This document shows, piece by piece, positions 10,888 to 19,595 of a stretch of DNA of 64,000 nucleotides. The position numbers and the translations under genes are program-made. Numbering within the stretch: the first letter of the stretch is position 1; the number at the start of each line of letters is the position of its first letter. Below the pieces are notes generated by a model that saw only the letters and a list, made by a program, of their open reading frames with translations, did no database searches and was not told the origin of the DNA. The DNA is from Desulfovibrio piger. GTDB lineage: Bacteria > Desulfobacterota > Desulfovibrionia > Desulfovibrionales > Desulfovibrionaceae. The stretch covers positions 2,350,001-2,414,000 of the forward strand of contig NZ_OX636706.1 of the NCBI RefSeq assembly GCF_951793255.1, in the 5' to 3' direction.

Positions 10888-12456
10888 TTAAAGTGTCATG
10901 GCCTGGGGCAGGGCATCGGCCAGTTCGCTGGCCACATTGCCCCGGTGGGGATGGGTACGGGCCAGTATCCGGCCGGCAGCGGCATGTAGCGCCACTGCCA
11001 GGCAGGCGGCCTGATGGGCCGCCCGGGGGCTTTCCTGCAAGCGAGCCAGCAGGGCCGCGGTACAACCGGCAAGCACGTCGCCGGAACCGCCCATGGCCAG
11101 CTGGGGGACATCCAGGGGGCTGAGGCCTGTGGGGCAGTCCCGCTGGCCGACCAGCGTCCCTGCGCCTTTGAGGACGACAGCTGCGGGGACGGCTGCGCAA
11201 AGGGCCTTCAGGGCCGCCATCCTGTCCTGCTGGACAGAACTGCCCGGGCAGTGGAGCAGAGCAGCGGCCTCGCCGGGGTGCGGCGTCAGGATGTCTCCGG
11301 GGCCAAGGGCCGCCAGCAGAGCGGGATCCCCTGCCAGCAGCATCAGGGCATCGGCATCGAATACACAGGCCGGGCGTTCAGGCTCTTTCAGCAGGGCTGC
11401 CAGAAACGCATGGCTGTCTTTTCCTCGCCCCATGCCGGGGCCGATGACCAGGGCCCGGCACTGGTGGAGGCGTTGCCGCAGGTCGTCCGGGAGCTGGGCG
11501 GGCCAATCCCTGTTTCCGGGATCGCCCAGGGGCAGCGTCATGATCTCGGGCCAGCCCATGCGCACCTGATCTTCACCGGCGGCGGGCATGGCTGCCGTGA
11601 CCAGACCGGCACCGCTACGCAGCGCCCCCCGGGCGGCCAGATGTCCGGCACCGCACATGCCGGGGCGTCCTCCCATGACGAGGATATGCCCGTAGGTGTT
11701 CTTGTAGCTCGCGGCCGTCATGGCAGGCAGCAGGGTCAGGGCATGGCCGTCCAGAAGGCGGAAAGAGCAGGGGCCTTCTTCCCGGACTTTGGCAGGCATG
11801 GCGATGGGGCCCACATGGCATTCCCCGGTATACGGACGGGCCCACGGCAGCATCAGGCCGGGCTTGGCGGCGGCAAAGCTGACCGTCATGTCCGCTTTGA
11901 CAGCCTCGGGACAGGGCAGGCCGCTGGTGGCATCCAGGCCCGACGGTACGTCCAGGGACAGGATCAGCGGCCGGGGAGAAAGTTCGTTCACGAAGGAGAC
12001 CAGACGTCGGGCGTCGTCGCGCAGCTGGCCGGAAAAACCCGTGCCCAGCAGCCCGTCCACCAGGATGTCGGGATGAGGGAGGGGCGTCTCCGTCAGCGCG
12101 GCCACCGGAAGGAAGGGGACGCCACATGTCCGGGCCGTCCGAAGATGATATGCCGTTTCGTTCCGGTAATGCTCCAGCGGCCGGGTATGGAAAACATGCG
12201 GGCAGGCTCCGGCATCAAGCAGATAACGGGCAAGGCAGGCGGCATCGCCGCCATTGTTGCCGCTGCCCATGAGCAGCCAGACCTGCTTTTCCGCAAGCCG
12301 GGGGCACAGGGCGTTCAGCTGGCGGAACGCCGCGGCCGCGGCATTTTCCATCAGGATCTCCGGCAGGATGCCCAGTTCCACGGCCTGCCTGTCCCACTGC
12401 TGCATCTCGTGCGGCAGGGGCAGCGGCGGCAGTGCGGACCACCATTCCCCGTTCAT
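10888..12456 (-). CDS. nnr: Bifunctional NAD(P)HX epimerase / ADP-dependent NAD(P)HX dehydratase
   Basis: 522 aa. Repairs hydrated NADH and NADPH: the N-terminal YjeF_N domain (about 1-215, with MGSGNNGGDA near residue 63) epimerises S/R-NAD(P)HX, and the C-terminal ribokinase-like domain (about 235-522) dehydrates it using ADP. C-terminal signatures include VMGGRPGMCGAGHLAARGA, FDADAL, LTPHPGEAA and AMGGSGDVLAG. The fused form is common in bacteria. It follows acpS with only 2 nt between the two genes and precedes tsaE; this acpS-nnr-tsaE order is common. Confidence 0.94.
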   Translation of the reverse strand: MNGEWWSALPPLPLPHEMQQWDRQAVELGILPEILMENAAAAAFRQLNALCPRLAEKQVWLLMGSGNNGGDAACLARYLLDAGACPHVFHTRPLEHYRNETAYHLRTARTCGVPFLPVAALTETPLPHPDILVDGLLGTGFSGQLRDDARRLVSFVNELSPRPLILSLDVPSGLDATSGLPCPEAVKADMTVSFAAAKPGLMLPWARPYTGECHVGPIAMPAKVREEGPCSFRLLDGHALTLLPAMTAASYKNTYGHILVMGGRPGMCGAGHLAARGALRSGAGLVTAAMPAAGEDQVRMGWPEIMTLPLGDPGNRDWPAQLPDDLRQRLHQCRALVIGPGMGRGKDSHAFLAALLKEPERPACVFDADALMLLAGDPALLAALGPGDILTPHPGEAAALLHCPGSSVQQDRMAALKALCAAVPAAVVLKGAGTLVGQRDCPTGLSPLDVPQLAMGGSGDVLAGCTAALLARLQESPRAAHQAACLAVALHAAAGRILARTHPHRGNVASELADALPQAMTL

Positions 12457-12458
12457 TG

Positions 12459-12830
12459 TCAGGCCTCCAGTACGACAACCGCGGCTGCCGTGGTTCGTTC
12501 ATGCGTGATGGATACATGGATATGGCGCACGCCCAGCTGCCGGGCACGCTCCAGGGCCGGGCCGGTAAAGCGCAACTCCGGCTTGCCCGTCGGCGTGGGC
12601 AGGATCTCGATGTGACGTGGGCCGATCCCCAGGCTGAAGCCGCAGCCCAGGGCCTTGACGGCGGCTTCCTTGGCAGCCCAGCGTCCGGCCACGAAGGCGG
12701 GACGTAGCTCCGGGCAGGCCTCCTGTTCGGCAGGTGCCAGGATCCTGGCTGCGAAACGTGCCCCATGGCGTTGCAGGGCCCGTTCCATACGCCCGATATC
12801 GGTCAGGTCCATCCCCAGTCCCACCAGCAT
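12459..12830 (-). CDS. acpS: Holo-[acyl-carrier-protein] synthase
   Basis: 123 aa. Transfers 4'-phosphopantetheine from CoA to apo-ACP. The family signatures are present: GMDLTDIGRME near the N terminus, with D8 as Mg ligand, and RWAAKEAAVKALG near residue 50, with the second catalytic acid. HVSITHE near the C terminus is also typical. It is the first gene of a four-gene operon running to lysC and starts 113 nt from the divergent ugd gene. Confidence 0.95.
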   Translation of the reverse strand: MLVGLGMDLTDIGRMERALQRHGARFAARILAPAEQEACPELRPAFVAGRWAAKEAAVKALGCGFSLGIGPRHIEILPTPTGKPELRFTGPALERARQLGVRHIHVSITHERTTAAAVVVLEA

Positions 12831-12844
12831 GTCCGCCCCCGGAG

Positions 12845-12873
12845 TTGAAGCTCAGGAAAAAAAACGCTATACT
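12845..12873 (+). promoter_or_regulatory. Predicted sigma70-type promoter of ugd
   Basis: TTGAAG (12845-12850), 17-nt spacer, TATACT (12868-12873), about 70 nt upstream of the ugd ATG. The spacing is ideal. Confidence 0.65.
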
Positions 12874-12942
12874 GCGCACTCAATCGATTTGTTTTGACGT
12901 TATCACTGTCGGGCGTCAAGAGCGCCCCAAGGGAGAAAACAT

Positions 12943-14277
12943 ATGAAATTGTGTATCGTCGGCACCGGCTATGTGGGTCTGGTGAGTGCTGCCTGCTTCG
13001 CTGAAATGGGCAACTCCGTGACCTGCATCGATGTCAACAAGGATGTTGTGGCCCGCCTGAATGCCGGCTCCGTGCATATTTTCGAGCCCGGCCTGGAACC
13101 CATGGTGCGCCGCAGCCATGCCGATGGCCGCCTGAAGTTCACCACCAGCCTGGCGGAAGGTCTGGTTGGCGCTGATTGCGCCTTCATCTGCGTGGGTACC
13201 CCTCCCGGAGAAGACGGTTCCTGCGATTTGCACTACGTGGAGCAGGTGGCCCGCGAGATCGGTCGTACCATGGAAAACGACCTCATCGTGGTGGACAAGT
13301 CCACGGTGCCGGTGGGCACTGCCGACCGTGTGCGCGCCATCATCACCGAAGAACTGGCTGCCCGCGGCAAGAATTTCGACTTCGAGGTGGTCTCCAACCC
13401 CGAGTTCCTGAAGGAAGGCGACGCCATCTCCGACTTCATGAAGCCTGACCGCGTGGTCATCGGCACCTCGTCGGACAAGGCCGCCGCCACCATGCGCGAA
13501 CTGTACGCGCCCTTTGCCCGTACCCGTGACAAACTGATCGTCATGGGCATCCGCAGCGCTGAAATGACCAAATACGCCGCCAACTGCATGCTGGCCACCA
13601 AGATCTCCTTCATCAACGAGATCGCCACCATTTGCGAGCGTGTGGGCGCTGACGTGCGCGACGTGCGCAACGGCATCGGTTCTGACAGCCGCATCGGCTA
13701 CCAGTTCATCTATCCCGGCGTTGGTTACGGCGGTTCCTGCTTCCCCAAGGACGTGAAGGCCCTGATCCATACGGCCGAAGCCGCCGGTATGGAGCCCAAG
13801 CTGCTCAATGCCGTGGAAGCCGTGAACGCCCGCCAGAAGCTGCACATGGCCGAGCGCATCAAGGAATACTTTGCGCCGCAGGGTGGTGTGAAGGGCAAGA
13901 CCCTGGCCCTGTGGGGCCTGGCTTTCAAGGCCAACACCGACGACATGCGTGAAGCCGCTGCCATCAACATCATCAACGCCCTGACCGAAGCCGGCATGAA
14001 GGTGCGGGCTTTCGACCCCGTGGCGGCCGATAACGCCCGCCGTATCTTCCAGGACAACCCCCTGGTGGAGATCGTGGACGACCAGTACGGCGTGTGCGAT
14101 GGTGCCCAGGCTCTGCTGGTGGTGACGGAATGGAACCAGTTCCGCAATCCCGACTTCGACCGCATCAAGTCCCTGCTGACCGCGCCGCTGCTCTTTGACG
14201 GCCGTAACCTCTACTCGCCCGCCGCCATGGGCAGCCGTGGTTTCGCCTACTTCTGCATCGGCCGCCGTCCCGACTAG
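12943..14277 (+). CDS. ugd: UDP-glucose 6-dehydrogenase
   Basis: 444 aa. Oxidises UDP-glucose to UDP-glucuronate with two NAD+, feeding surface polysaccharide synthesis. The N-terminal NAD motif GTGYVGL is at residues 7-13. The catalytic cysteine C266 lies in GGSCFPKD. The third domain contains the LAFKANTDDMREAA motif typical of the UDPGDH/UDP-ManNAc DH family. A GGGAG ribosome site precedes the ATG. The gene stands alone between a divergent acpS and a convergent tetR, with its own promoter and terminator. Confidence 0.95.
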   Translation: MKLCIVGTGYVGLVSAACFAEMGNSVTCIDVNKDVVARLNAGSVHIFEPGLEPMVRRSHADGRLKFTTSLAEGLVGADCAFICVGTPPGEDGSCDLHYVEQVAREIGRTMENDLIVVDKSTVPVGTADRVRAIITEELAARGKNFDFEVVSNPEFLKEGDAISDFMKPDRVVIGTSSDKAAATMRELYAPFARTRDKLIVMGIRSAEMTKYAANCMLATKISFINEIATICERVGADVRDVRNGIGSDSRIGYQFIYPGVGYGGSCFPKDVKALIHTAEAAGMEPKLLNAVEAVNARQKLHMAERIKEYFAPQGGVKGKTLALWGLAFKANTDDMREAAAINIINALTEAGMKVRAFDPVAADNARRIFQDNPLVEIVDDQYGVCDGAQALLVVTEWNQFRNPDFDRIKSLLTAPLLFDGRNLYSPAAMGSRGFAYFCIGRRPD

Positions 14278-14303
14278 GCAACGAACCGACCCAAGACCAG
14301 ATG

Positions 14304-14335
14304 AGGGCCTGTCCTGTAAAGGGCAGGCCCTTTTT
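14304..14335 (+). terminator. Rho-independent terminator of ugd
   Basis: Stem AGGGCCTG(T) / CAGGCCCT followed by TTTTT, 26 nt past the ugd stop. Confidence 0.85.
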
Positions 14336-14466
14336 ATATGTGCAGGGGCGGCTTGCGGAAAGCTGACTGCGTTGAAAGCCTGCAAAGGGTTGGGCGGGAT
14401 GCCATGCTTATGGAGCGTCGAACAAACGGCAGGATCTCTGGCTGGTACGGGGAGGACGGTCTCTTT

Positions 14467-14484
14467 CTCTCTCTCTCTCTCTCT
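14467..14484. repeat. (CT)9 simple sequence repeat
   Basis: Nine uninterrupted CT units, with further CT-rich sequence just upstream (14457-14466). It sits in the spacer between the convergent ugd and tetR genes, outside any gene I can support. Confidence 0.9.
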
Positions 14485-14513
14485 ATGAGAAGTATCCCCT
14501 GAGGGCGAGCCAT

Positions 14514-14544
14514 AAAAAATCCCCGGCAGTTTCCTGCCGGGGAT
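14514..14544 (-). terminator. Rho-independent terminator of the TetR gene
   Basis: Stem ATCCCCGGCAG / CTGCCGGGGAT with a TTTC loop (14519-14544) and six A's at 14514-14519 that form the U tract on the - strand. Confidence 0.88.
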
Positions 14545-14570
14545 CTGTTGTTTAGCGGGGAGGGAAAGGA

Positions 14571-15158
14571 CTAGTTCTTGCGGATGGAGCGGGAGACGAA
14601 ATCCAGGGTCTCGTCATAGAGCTCCGGCAGGGCATAGGGGGTCAGCACGCGGGTACGGTTGGCACCCACCATCAGGGAGATGATGACCTGCGCCGTGGCC
14701 TTGCTGTCCACATTGACGATGCTGCCGTCGCGGATGCCGCGCTGGATCTGCTCTTCCAGTTCACGATGCACCTGGGCGAACATGGAATCCATCTGTTCCC
14801 TGTCCGTCTTGGTCTTCATATCGCTGTACGGGGAGCAGCGCACCAGCACCAGCCAGTTGGAGTCCTTGTCCACAGAGAAGTCCAGATAGGCCTTGCAGAA
14901 GTGCATGACGGCATCATAGCCGCAGGCCGCATCAGCCGTGGCCTGGCGCAACTTGACCAGAAAATGTTCCAGCACATCGAGTCCCGAGGCCAGGAACAGT
15001 TTTTCCTTGTTGCCATAGTGGTGCGTCAGCAGTCCAAGGGCCACACCAGCCCGGTCGGAAATCTTCTTGAAGGTGGTTTCCACATAGCCACATTCACCAA
15101 AAAGTTCCTTGGCGGCCTGGAGCAGGGCTTCTTTTTTATTTTTTGCAGTCATGGTCAT
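14571..15158 (-). CDS. TetR/AcrR family transcriptional regulator
   Basis: 195 aa. The N-terminal 50-60 residues form a TetR-type helix-turn-helix: AAKELFGECGYVETTFKKIS followed by DRAGVALGLLTHHYGNKEKL. The C-terminal all-helical ligand domain is not diagnostic, so the inducer is unknown. An ATG at 15152 is an alternative start. The gene has its own promoter and terminator, and no efflux or enzyme gene lies next to it in the same orientation. It may regulate itself or a distant target. Confidence 0.9.
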   Translation of the reverse strand: MTMTAKNKKEALLQAAKELFGECGYVETTFKKISDRAGVALGLLTHHYGNKEKLFLASGLDVLEHFLVKLRQATADAACGYDAVMHFCKAYLDFSVDKDSNWLVLVRCSPYSDMKTKTDREQMDSMFAQVHRELEEQIQRGIRDGSIVNVDSKATAQVIISLMVGANRTRVLTPYALPELYDETLDFVSRSIRKN

Positions 15159-15196
15159 TGCGGGGGTTAAGCGTCTTTTTCACAATCGGCCAGAAC

Positions 15197-15225
15197 TGTT
15201 TACTCGCTCAATGAAGGCAAGTCAA
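15197..15225 (-). promoter_or_regulatory. Predicted promoter of the TetR gene
   Basis: On the - strand TTGACT (15225-15220), 17-nt spacer, TAAACA (15202-15197), about 40 nt upstream of the start codon. Confidence 0.6.
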
Positions 15226-15235
15226 TGCATGGCGC

Positions 15236-17680
15236 CTATCCTTTACGCGTCCGACGGAAGGAGTTCTGGGCATAATCGCCCAACCGTTCCAGACGGCGGT
15301 CCACCATATCGTAGAGGCTGCCGGGCGTGAACGTATCGTCCTTGCGGCGGCGTCCCACGGGCAGCCCCGTGAGCAGGGTCAGGGCCTCTTCGATACTGCG
15401 GACGGCATAGATGGCAAACTGTCCCTTTTCCACGGCCTGGAGCACATCCGGGGAGAGCATCAGGTGATCCACATTGTCGTGGGGGATGATGACCCCCTGG
15501 CTGCCCGTGAGACCATGCCGTGCGCAGACCTTGAAGAAACCTTCGATCTTCCGCGTCACGCCGCCCACGGCCATGATCTGCCCGGAATGGCTGACCGCGC
15601 CCGTGAAGGCCAGGTCGAGCCGCACGGGCACATCGGCAAGGGCGGAGAGCAGGGCCACCAGCTCCGCACCGGAAGCGGAGTCGCCTTCGATACCGGCATA
15701 GCTTTGTTCGAAATAGAGTGATCCGGCCAGAACAAGAGGTTTCTTGCGGGCAAAGAGATTGGTCAGGTAGCTCTTGAGGATCATCATGGCCTTGGTATGG
15801 ATGGGGCCGCCCAGTTCGGCTTCCCGCTCCAGGTCGATGATGCCTTCATGGCCGACGCCCACGGTACAGGAGATGCGGTGGGGCAGGCCGAATTCAAAAT
15901 CACCGTAGCCGGTGACCGACAGGCCGTTGACCTGACCGATGGCACTGCCCGAAGTACAGACCTTGATCATCTCGCGGTCGTACTCTTCCATGAAGATCTC
16001 TTCCACCAGATTGGCCCGGTAGGTGCGCGCCGCATAGGAACGCTCCATGATATCACCGGTGACGATCTCGGCGCCTTCCATGCCTGCCAGGGCGTCCCCC
16101 TCGATCATCTGCTCGCGCAGCAGCGGGAACTTGAGCGACAGGCGGCGCTGGTCCTCGCACAGATGCGAGCCCAGATCCACCAGCCAGGCCAGGGCCGTGC
16201 GGTCGAAGGGCCGCAGGCCGGATTCTTCCGCGATGCGGGCGATGACCGACAGATAGAAACGGACGCCGGCGGCATTGCGGTCCATGCGTTCGGCCATCTG
16301 GGCCTTGATGCGGAACAGCTTGGCGAAGCGGTCCTCATTGAGGACCAGGGCTTCGTACAGGTCTTCCGTACCGATAAGCACGACCTTGAGATCCAGCTTC
16401 AGGGGCTCGGGGTTGATGCCCTTGGTGCGGATGGCGGCATCCGGGGTCTCCGCGCCGTCTTCGATGCGCAGGGAATTGGCCCGCAGGGCCCGCAGCAGAC
16501 CTTCCCAGGCATTGGGATGCTGCAGCAGGTCTTCCGCCCGCAGGACGAGGAAGCCCCCGTTGGCCTTGTGCAGGCTCCCGGCCCGCACCAGGGTGAAATC
16601 CGTCACCAGAGCGCCCAGCTCGGATTCCCGCTCGATACAGCCCAGCAGGTTGGACGCGGTGGGATGGTCTTCCACCACGATGGGGGCGCCGCTGAGCTGG
16701 CTGTTGTCCACGAAAACATTGACGTCATAGCGGTACAGCGGATCGCCCTGCGGCGGCAGGGGCGCATGGGGGACATCCGGGCCGGACTGGCCGGCCTCCC
16801 GGGGCAGGAAGGCTTCGGTGTTCTTCAGGATGTCCGCGCGCAGGCTGACAAAGTACTGTTCCAGGGCCTCGCTCTGGCAGGCCTTGAGCAGTTTTTTCTG
16901 GGCCGGGAGCAGCAGGGCGTCCAGCACCTGGGCCATGACGGTCTGTTCCAGGTTGCGCTCGTCGTCATGGAAGCTTTCCTCGGCCTTGCTCAACTGGCGC
17001 ATGAAGCTGGCCATGCTCTGGACCAGGGTCTCCCCGCGCCGCTTGAGGGTCATGCGCAGGCTGTCGTCCAGATGTTCGAACTCTTCCTCGCTCAGCCGCT
17101 TGCCCTTGACCAGCGGATACAGGGTCAGGCTGCCGCCTTCGTCCATGTCGAGATGGAAGCCCTTGTGCTGGGCCACGGAGGTCATCTTGCTCAGCAGGCC
17201 GCTGCGGACCTTCTGGAAGCTGTCCACCAGCCGGGCACGCTGCTTGACGAAGGGCGCGGCTTCGAAGCGGCGGGGCAGTTCATGCAGGATGGCGTCCACG
17301 GTGGAGGTCACGCACTGCTTGAACTTTTTGCCCTGACCGGCAGGCAGGGAAAGCAGACGCGGCCGGTCGGGGTCATCGAAGTTGTGGACATAGACCAGAT
17401 CCGGCGGCGTCGGCCGTTTGCGGGCCTGCGGGCCAAGATAGGAGAGCAGGGTATAGCTGCGCCCCAGATTGGCATCGCCGGAGACATAGACATTGTAGCC
17501 ACAGGCCCTGATGTTCAGGGCCATGTCCAGAGCCTGCATGGCGCGAGGCTGGAAAGCGTTGCGGCTGCCCGCCCCGTTGCGGGGCAAGGGGATCTCCCGG
17601 CTGTCCTGCCAGGGGATGCGTTCGGGATCGAACGTCGCGTGCAGTCGCGATGTGGGCAGAGGAAGGATCTTGGGCATCAT
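15236..17680 (-). CDS. Lon-like ATP-dependent protease (LonC/YcbZ type)
   Basis: 814 aa. A P-loop-like region precedes a long helical insertion and a C-terminal Lon proteolytic domain. The catalytic dyad is visible: S668 in GDSASGAE and K711 in GGVTRKIEG, 43 residues apart as in E. coli Lon. The first Walker A-like motif is GDANLGRS (about residues 68-75), with Arg in place of the usual Lys, as I recall for the YcbZ-type group. No LAN substrate domain is present. The ATG at 17680 begins 2 nt after hemC ends, so it is co-transcribed with hemC. Targets are unknown. Confidence 0.88.
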   Translation of the reverse strand: MMPKILPLPTSRLHATFDPERIPWQDSREIPLPRNGAGSRNAFQPRAMQALDMALNIRACGYNVYVSGDANLGRSYTLLSYLGPQARKRPTPPDLVYVHNFDDPDRPRLLSLPAGQGKKFKQCVTSTVDAILHELPRRFEAAPFVKQRARLVDSFQKVRSGLLSKMTSVAQHKGFHLDMDEGGSLTLYPLVKGKRLSEEEFEHLDDSLRMTLKRRGETLVQSMASFMRQLSKAEESFHDDERNLEQTVMAQVLDALLLPAQKKLLKACQSEALEQYFVSLRADILKNTEAFLPREAGQSGPDVPHAPLPPQGDPLYRYDVNVFVDNSQLSGAPIVVEDHPTASNLLGCIERESELGALVTDFTLVRAGSLHKANGGFLVLRAEDLLQHPNAWEGLLRALRANSLRIEDGAETPDAAIRTKGINPEPLKLDLKVVLIGTEDLYEALVLNEDRFAKLFRIKAQMAERMDRNAAGVRFYLSVIARIAEESGLRPFDRTALAWLVDLGSHLCEDQRRLSLKFPLLREQMIEGDALAGMEGAEIVTGDIMERSYAARTYRANLVEEIFMEEYDREMIKVCTSGSAIGQVNGLSVTGYGDFEFGLPHRISCTVGVGHEGIIDLEREAELGGPIHTKAMMILKSYLTNLFARKKPLVLAGSLYFEQSYAGIEGDSASGAELVALLSALADVPVRLDLAFTGAVSHSGQIMAVGGVTRKIEGFFKVCARHGLTGSQGVIIPHDNVDHLMLSPDVLQAVEKGQFAIYAVRSIEEALTLLTGLPVGRRRKDDTFTPGSLYDMVDRRLERLGDYAQNSFRRTRKG

Positions 17681-17682
17681 TA

Positions 17683-18618
17683 CTACCGGTTTTCAGCATA
17701 CAGGCGGTCAAGGATGTCCTTGCCGCCCTTGTCCAGAAGATGACGGGCCAGGGCAAAGCCCGTTTCGCGTGCCGTGGCGGCCGTACCTTCCTGCTGTTCG
17801 CGCAGGATGACGCTGCCGTCCACTTCGGCCACCAGGCCGTCCAGGATGAAGCGGTCGTCGTCCAGCATCTCCGCATGACCGGCGATGGGCACCTGACAGC
17901 CGCCATCCAGACCGGCCAGGAAACCGCGCTCGGCTTCCACGCAGATGCGGGTGGGGCGGTGTTCCATGCGGGACAGCAGTTCCAGCACTTCACTGTCATC
18001 ACCACGGCATTCGATGCCCAGGGCACCCTGGCCCACGGCGGGCACGAAGGAGGCCGCCTCGAAATGGTGCATGCGGTCCGCGGAAAGACCCAGACGCTTG
18101 AGCCCGGCGGAGGCCAGCACGATGGCGTCGTATTCGCCTTCCTTCATCTTGCGCAGGCGGGTATCCACATTGCCGCGCAGGGAAAGGATCTCCAGGTCGG
18201 GACGCAGATTGAGCAGCTGGGCCTGGCGGCGCAGGCTGCTGGTGCCAACGCGGGCCCCCCGGGGCAGTTCGTCCAGAGAGGCGTAGCGGTTGGAGAGCAG
18301 GCAGTCCACGCAGATCTCACGCTGGGGCACGCAGCCCAGGACGAGGCCCTCGGGCAGGACCATGGGCACGTCCTTGATGCTGTGCACGGCCAGGTCGGCG
18401 GAACCGTCCAGCAGGGCTTCCTCGATCTCCTTGACGAACAGACCCTTGCCGCCCACCTTGGACAGGGGGACATCCAGGATGATGTCGCCGCGGGTCTTGA
18501 TGACGCGCAGGCTGATGTTCAGGCCCGGTTCCAGGGACTCCAGGCAGGCTTTGACGTGTTCGGCCTGCCAGAGGGCCAGCTGACTGCCGCGGGTGGCGAT
18601 GACGAGATTTTTGCGCAT
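17683..18618 (-). CDS. hemC: Hydroxymethylbilane synthase (porphobilinogen deaminase)
   Basis: 311 aa. Polymerises four porphobilinogen units into hydroxymethylbilane, in tetrapyrrole synthesis for siroheme, b-type heme and cobalamin. N-terminal [13 protein letters not shown], the catalytic region SIKDVP, and [11 protein letters not shown] with RGNVDTRL are all present. The dipyrromethane cofactor cysteine is C241 in LDGGCQVP, matching E. coli C242. It lies between the FmdB gene and the Lon-like gene with very short gaps. The other hem genes are not in this window. Confidence 0.96.
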   Translation of the reverse strand: MRKNLVIATRGSQLALWQAEHVKACLESLEPGLNISLRVIKTRGDIILDVPLSKVGGKGLFVKEIEEALLDGSADLAVHSIKDVPMVLPEGLVLGCVPQREICVDCLLSNRYASLDELPRGARVGTSSLRRQAQLLNLRPDLEILSLRGNVDTRLRKMKEGEYDAIVLASAGLKRLGLSADRMHHFEAASFVPAVGQGALGIECRGDDSEVLELLSRMEHRPTRICVEAERGFLAGLDGGCQVPIAGHAEMLDDDRFILDGLVAEVDGSVILREQQEGTAATARETGFALARHLLDKGGKDILDRLYAENR

Positions 18619-18626
18619 GGCGTCTC

Positions 18627-18866
18627 CTAGTGGCCGCAGGTGGCGCAGTTACCGCCGGAGCAGCCGGCGCAGCCGCCGGAAGAGGCGGGCATGGAAGGAG
18701 CGAAGGAGTCATCGCCGCCGTTGCCGCCGCTGCAGTGAGCGCAGCGGGACATCAGCTTGCGGGTCTCGGCCGCGCCGCAATGGGGGCAGGCGGGCAGGTC
18801 ATCGCCAAAGACAAGTTCCTCAAAATCTTTGCCGCATTTGGTGCAAGTGTATTCGTAGATGGGCAT
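18627..18866 (-). CDS. FmdB-family zinc-ribbon protein
   Basis: 79 aa. The N-terminal [12 protein letters not shown] motif with C8-x2-C11 and C27-x2-C30 is the FmdB/CxxC_CXXC_SSSS zinc-ribbon signature. The tail is Gly/Ser/Cys-rich, with several extra CxxC pairs ([14 protein letters not shown]). The family was named for a putative formamidase regulator, but the real function is unknown. It sits 8 nt upstream of hemC in the same operon, a linkage I recall in Desulfovibrio. Confidence 0.88.
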   Translation of the reverse strand: MPIYEYTCTKCGKDFEELVFGDDLPACPHCGAAETRKLMSRCAHCSGGNGGDDSFAPSMPASSGGCAGCSGGNCATCGH

Positions 18867-18880
18867 GGTCGTGTAACCTC

Positions 18881-19480
18881 TTACTGCGGATCGACGGCCT
18901 GGATCGCCGTCACGTTTTCGAAAAGATAGTAATCCACCAGCCTGCAGACAAGATGGCCGGCGGCAAAAAGCAGTTCATGGACAAGGGAGGCAGGGGCCCC
19001 GGAAGCATCCGGGACATCGATCACGAGCCCGGGCAGGGACAGACCCGCGACAGGACGCCCGCAAAGAGTGATGCAGGACACGCCGGTCTCCTGCGCCAGT
19101 GCCAGCACGGGCCCCATGGCCGTCTGTGCTGTGTCGGGGAGGAATGTCAGGAGCGCATCCCCGGGCCGGGCCAGAGCCTCGAGCTGCCGCAGGGCCGCTC
19201 TGTCCGCTGTCTGCCCCCCCGGGCTCCCGGCCGGCAGCAAGATGGCCGGCAGCGCCGGCCGGTCGAGATCGAGCCGGTCAAGCAGGGCCTGGGCTGCGGC
19301 ACGGGCACAAATACCGGCGGCCCCTTCGCCCAGGACGAGCACCTTGCCGTCATGGATAAGGCAACGGGCCATGTGCAGGGCCGCCTTCTGCAAAAGGGGC
19401 GTTCTTTCCTGGAAAAAGACCTCGCGCAGGCGGGCGCCTGTCCGGCCGTATGTCGTTATAATGTCCTGCGCTGTCTGCAT
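18881..19480 (-). CDS. SIS-domain protein (GmhA/DiaA-like)
   Basis: 199 aa from the ATG at 19480, which has an AGGA site. The sequence VLVLGEGAAGICARAAAQAL (about residues 43-62) matches the phosphosugar-binding SIS fold of GmhA (sedoheptulose-7-phosphate isomerase) and DiaA, and GDALLTFLPD matches the second SIS loop. The usual GmhA GNGGSAADA is changed to GEGAAGICA, so isomerase activity is doubtful. It leads the operon with fmdB, hemC and the Lon-like gene and is divergent from nadK. Confidence 0.72.
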   Translation of the reverse strand: MQTAQDIITTYGRTGARLREVFFQERTPLLQKAALHMARCLIHDGKVLVLGEGAAGICARAAAQALLDRLDLDRPALPAILLPAGSPGGQTADRAALRQLEALARPGDALLTFLPDTAQTAMGPVLALAQETGVSCITLCGRPVAGLSLPGLVIDVPDASGAPASLVHELLFAAGHLVCRLVDYYLFENVTAIQAVDPQ

Positions 19481-19553
19481 GGTGTCGTCCTGATGGCCTG
19501 CGGCCGTACCATTTTTAAGACAAAGCAACTGCCCTGACAAGATAAAAAGCCTC

Positions 19554-19582
19554 TTCCCACTTGCACTGCGCGCGCCTATAAC
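19554..19582 (+). promoter_or_regulatory. Weak candidate promoter of nadK
   Basis: TTCCCA (19554-19559), 17-nt spacer, TATAAC (19577-19582), 14 nt upstream of the ATG. The -35 is poor, so this is tentative. Confidence 0.35.
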
Positions 19583-19595
19583 GTAGAGAAAAAGG

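Noticed and set aside
14195..14488. 97-codon frame ending in the CT repeat (SLSLSL tail), with the repeat as a phase-variation switch
   Set aside because: It overlaps the end of ugd and its terminator, has no ribosome site and no family sequence.
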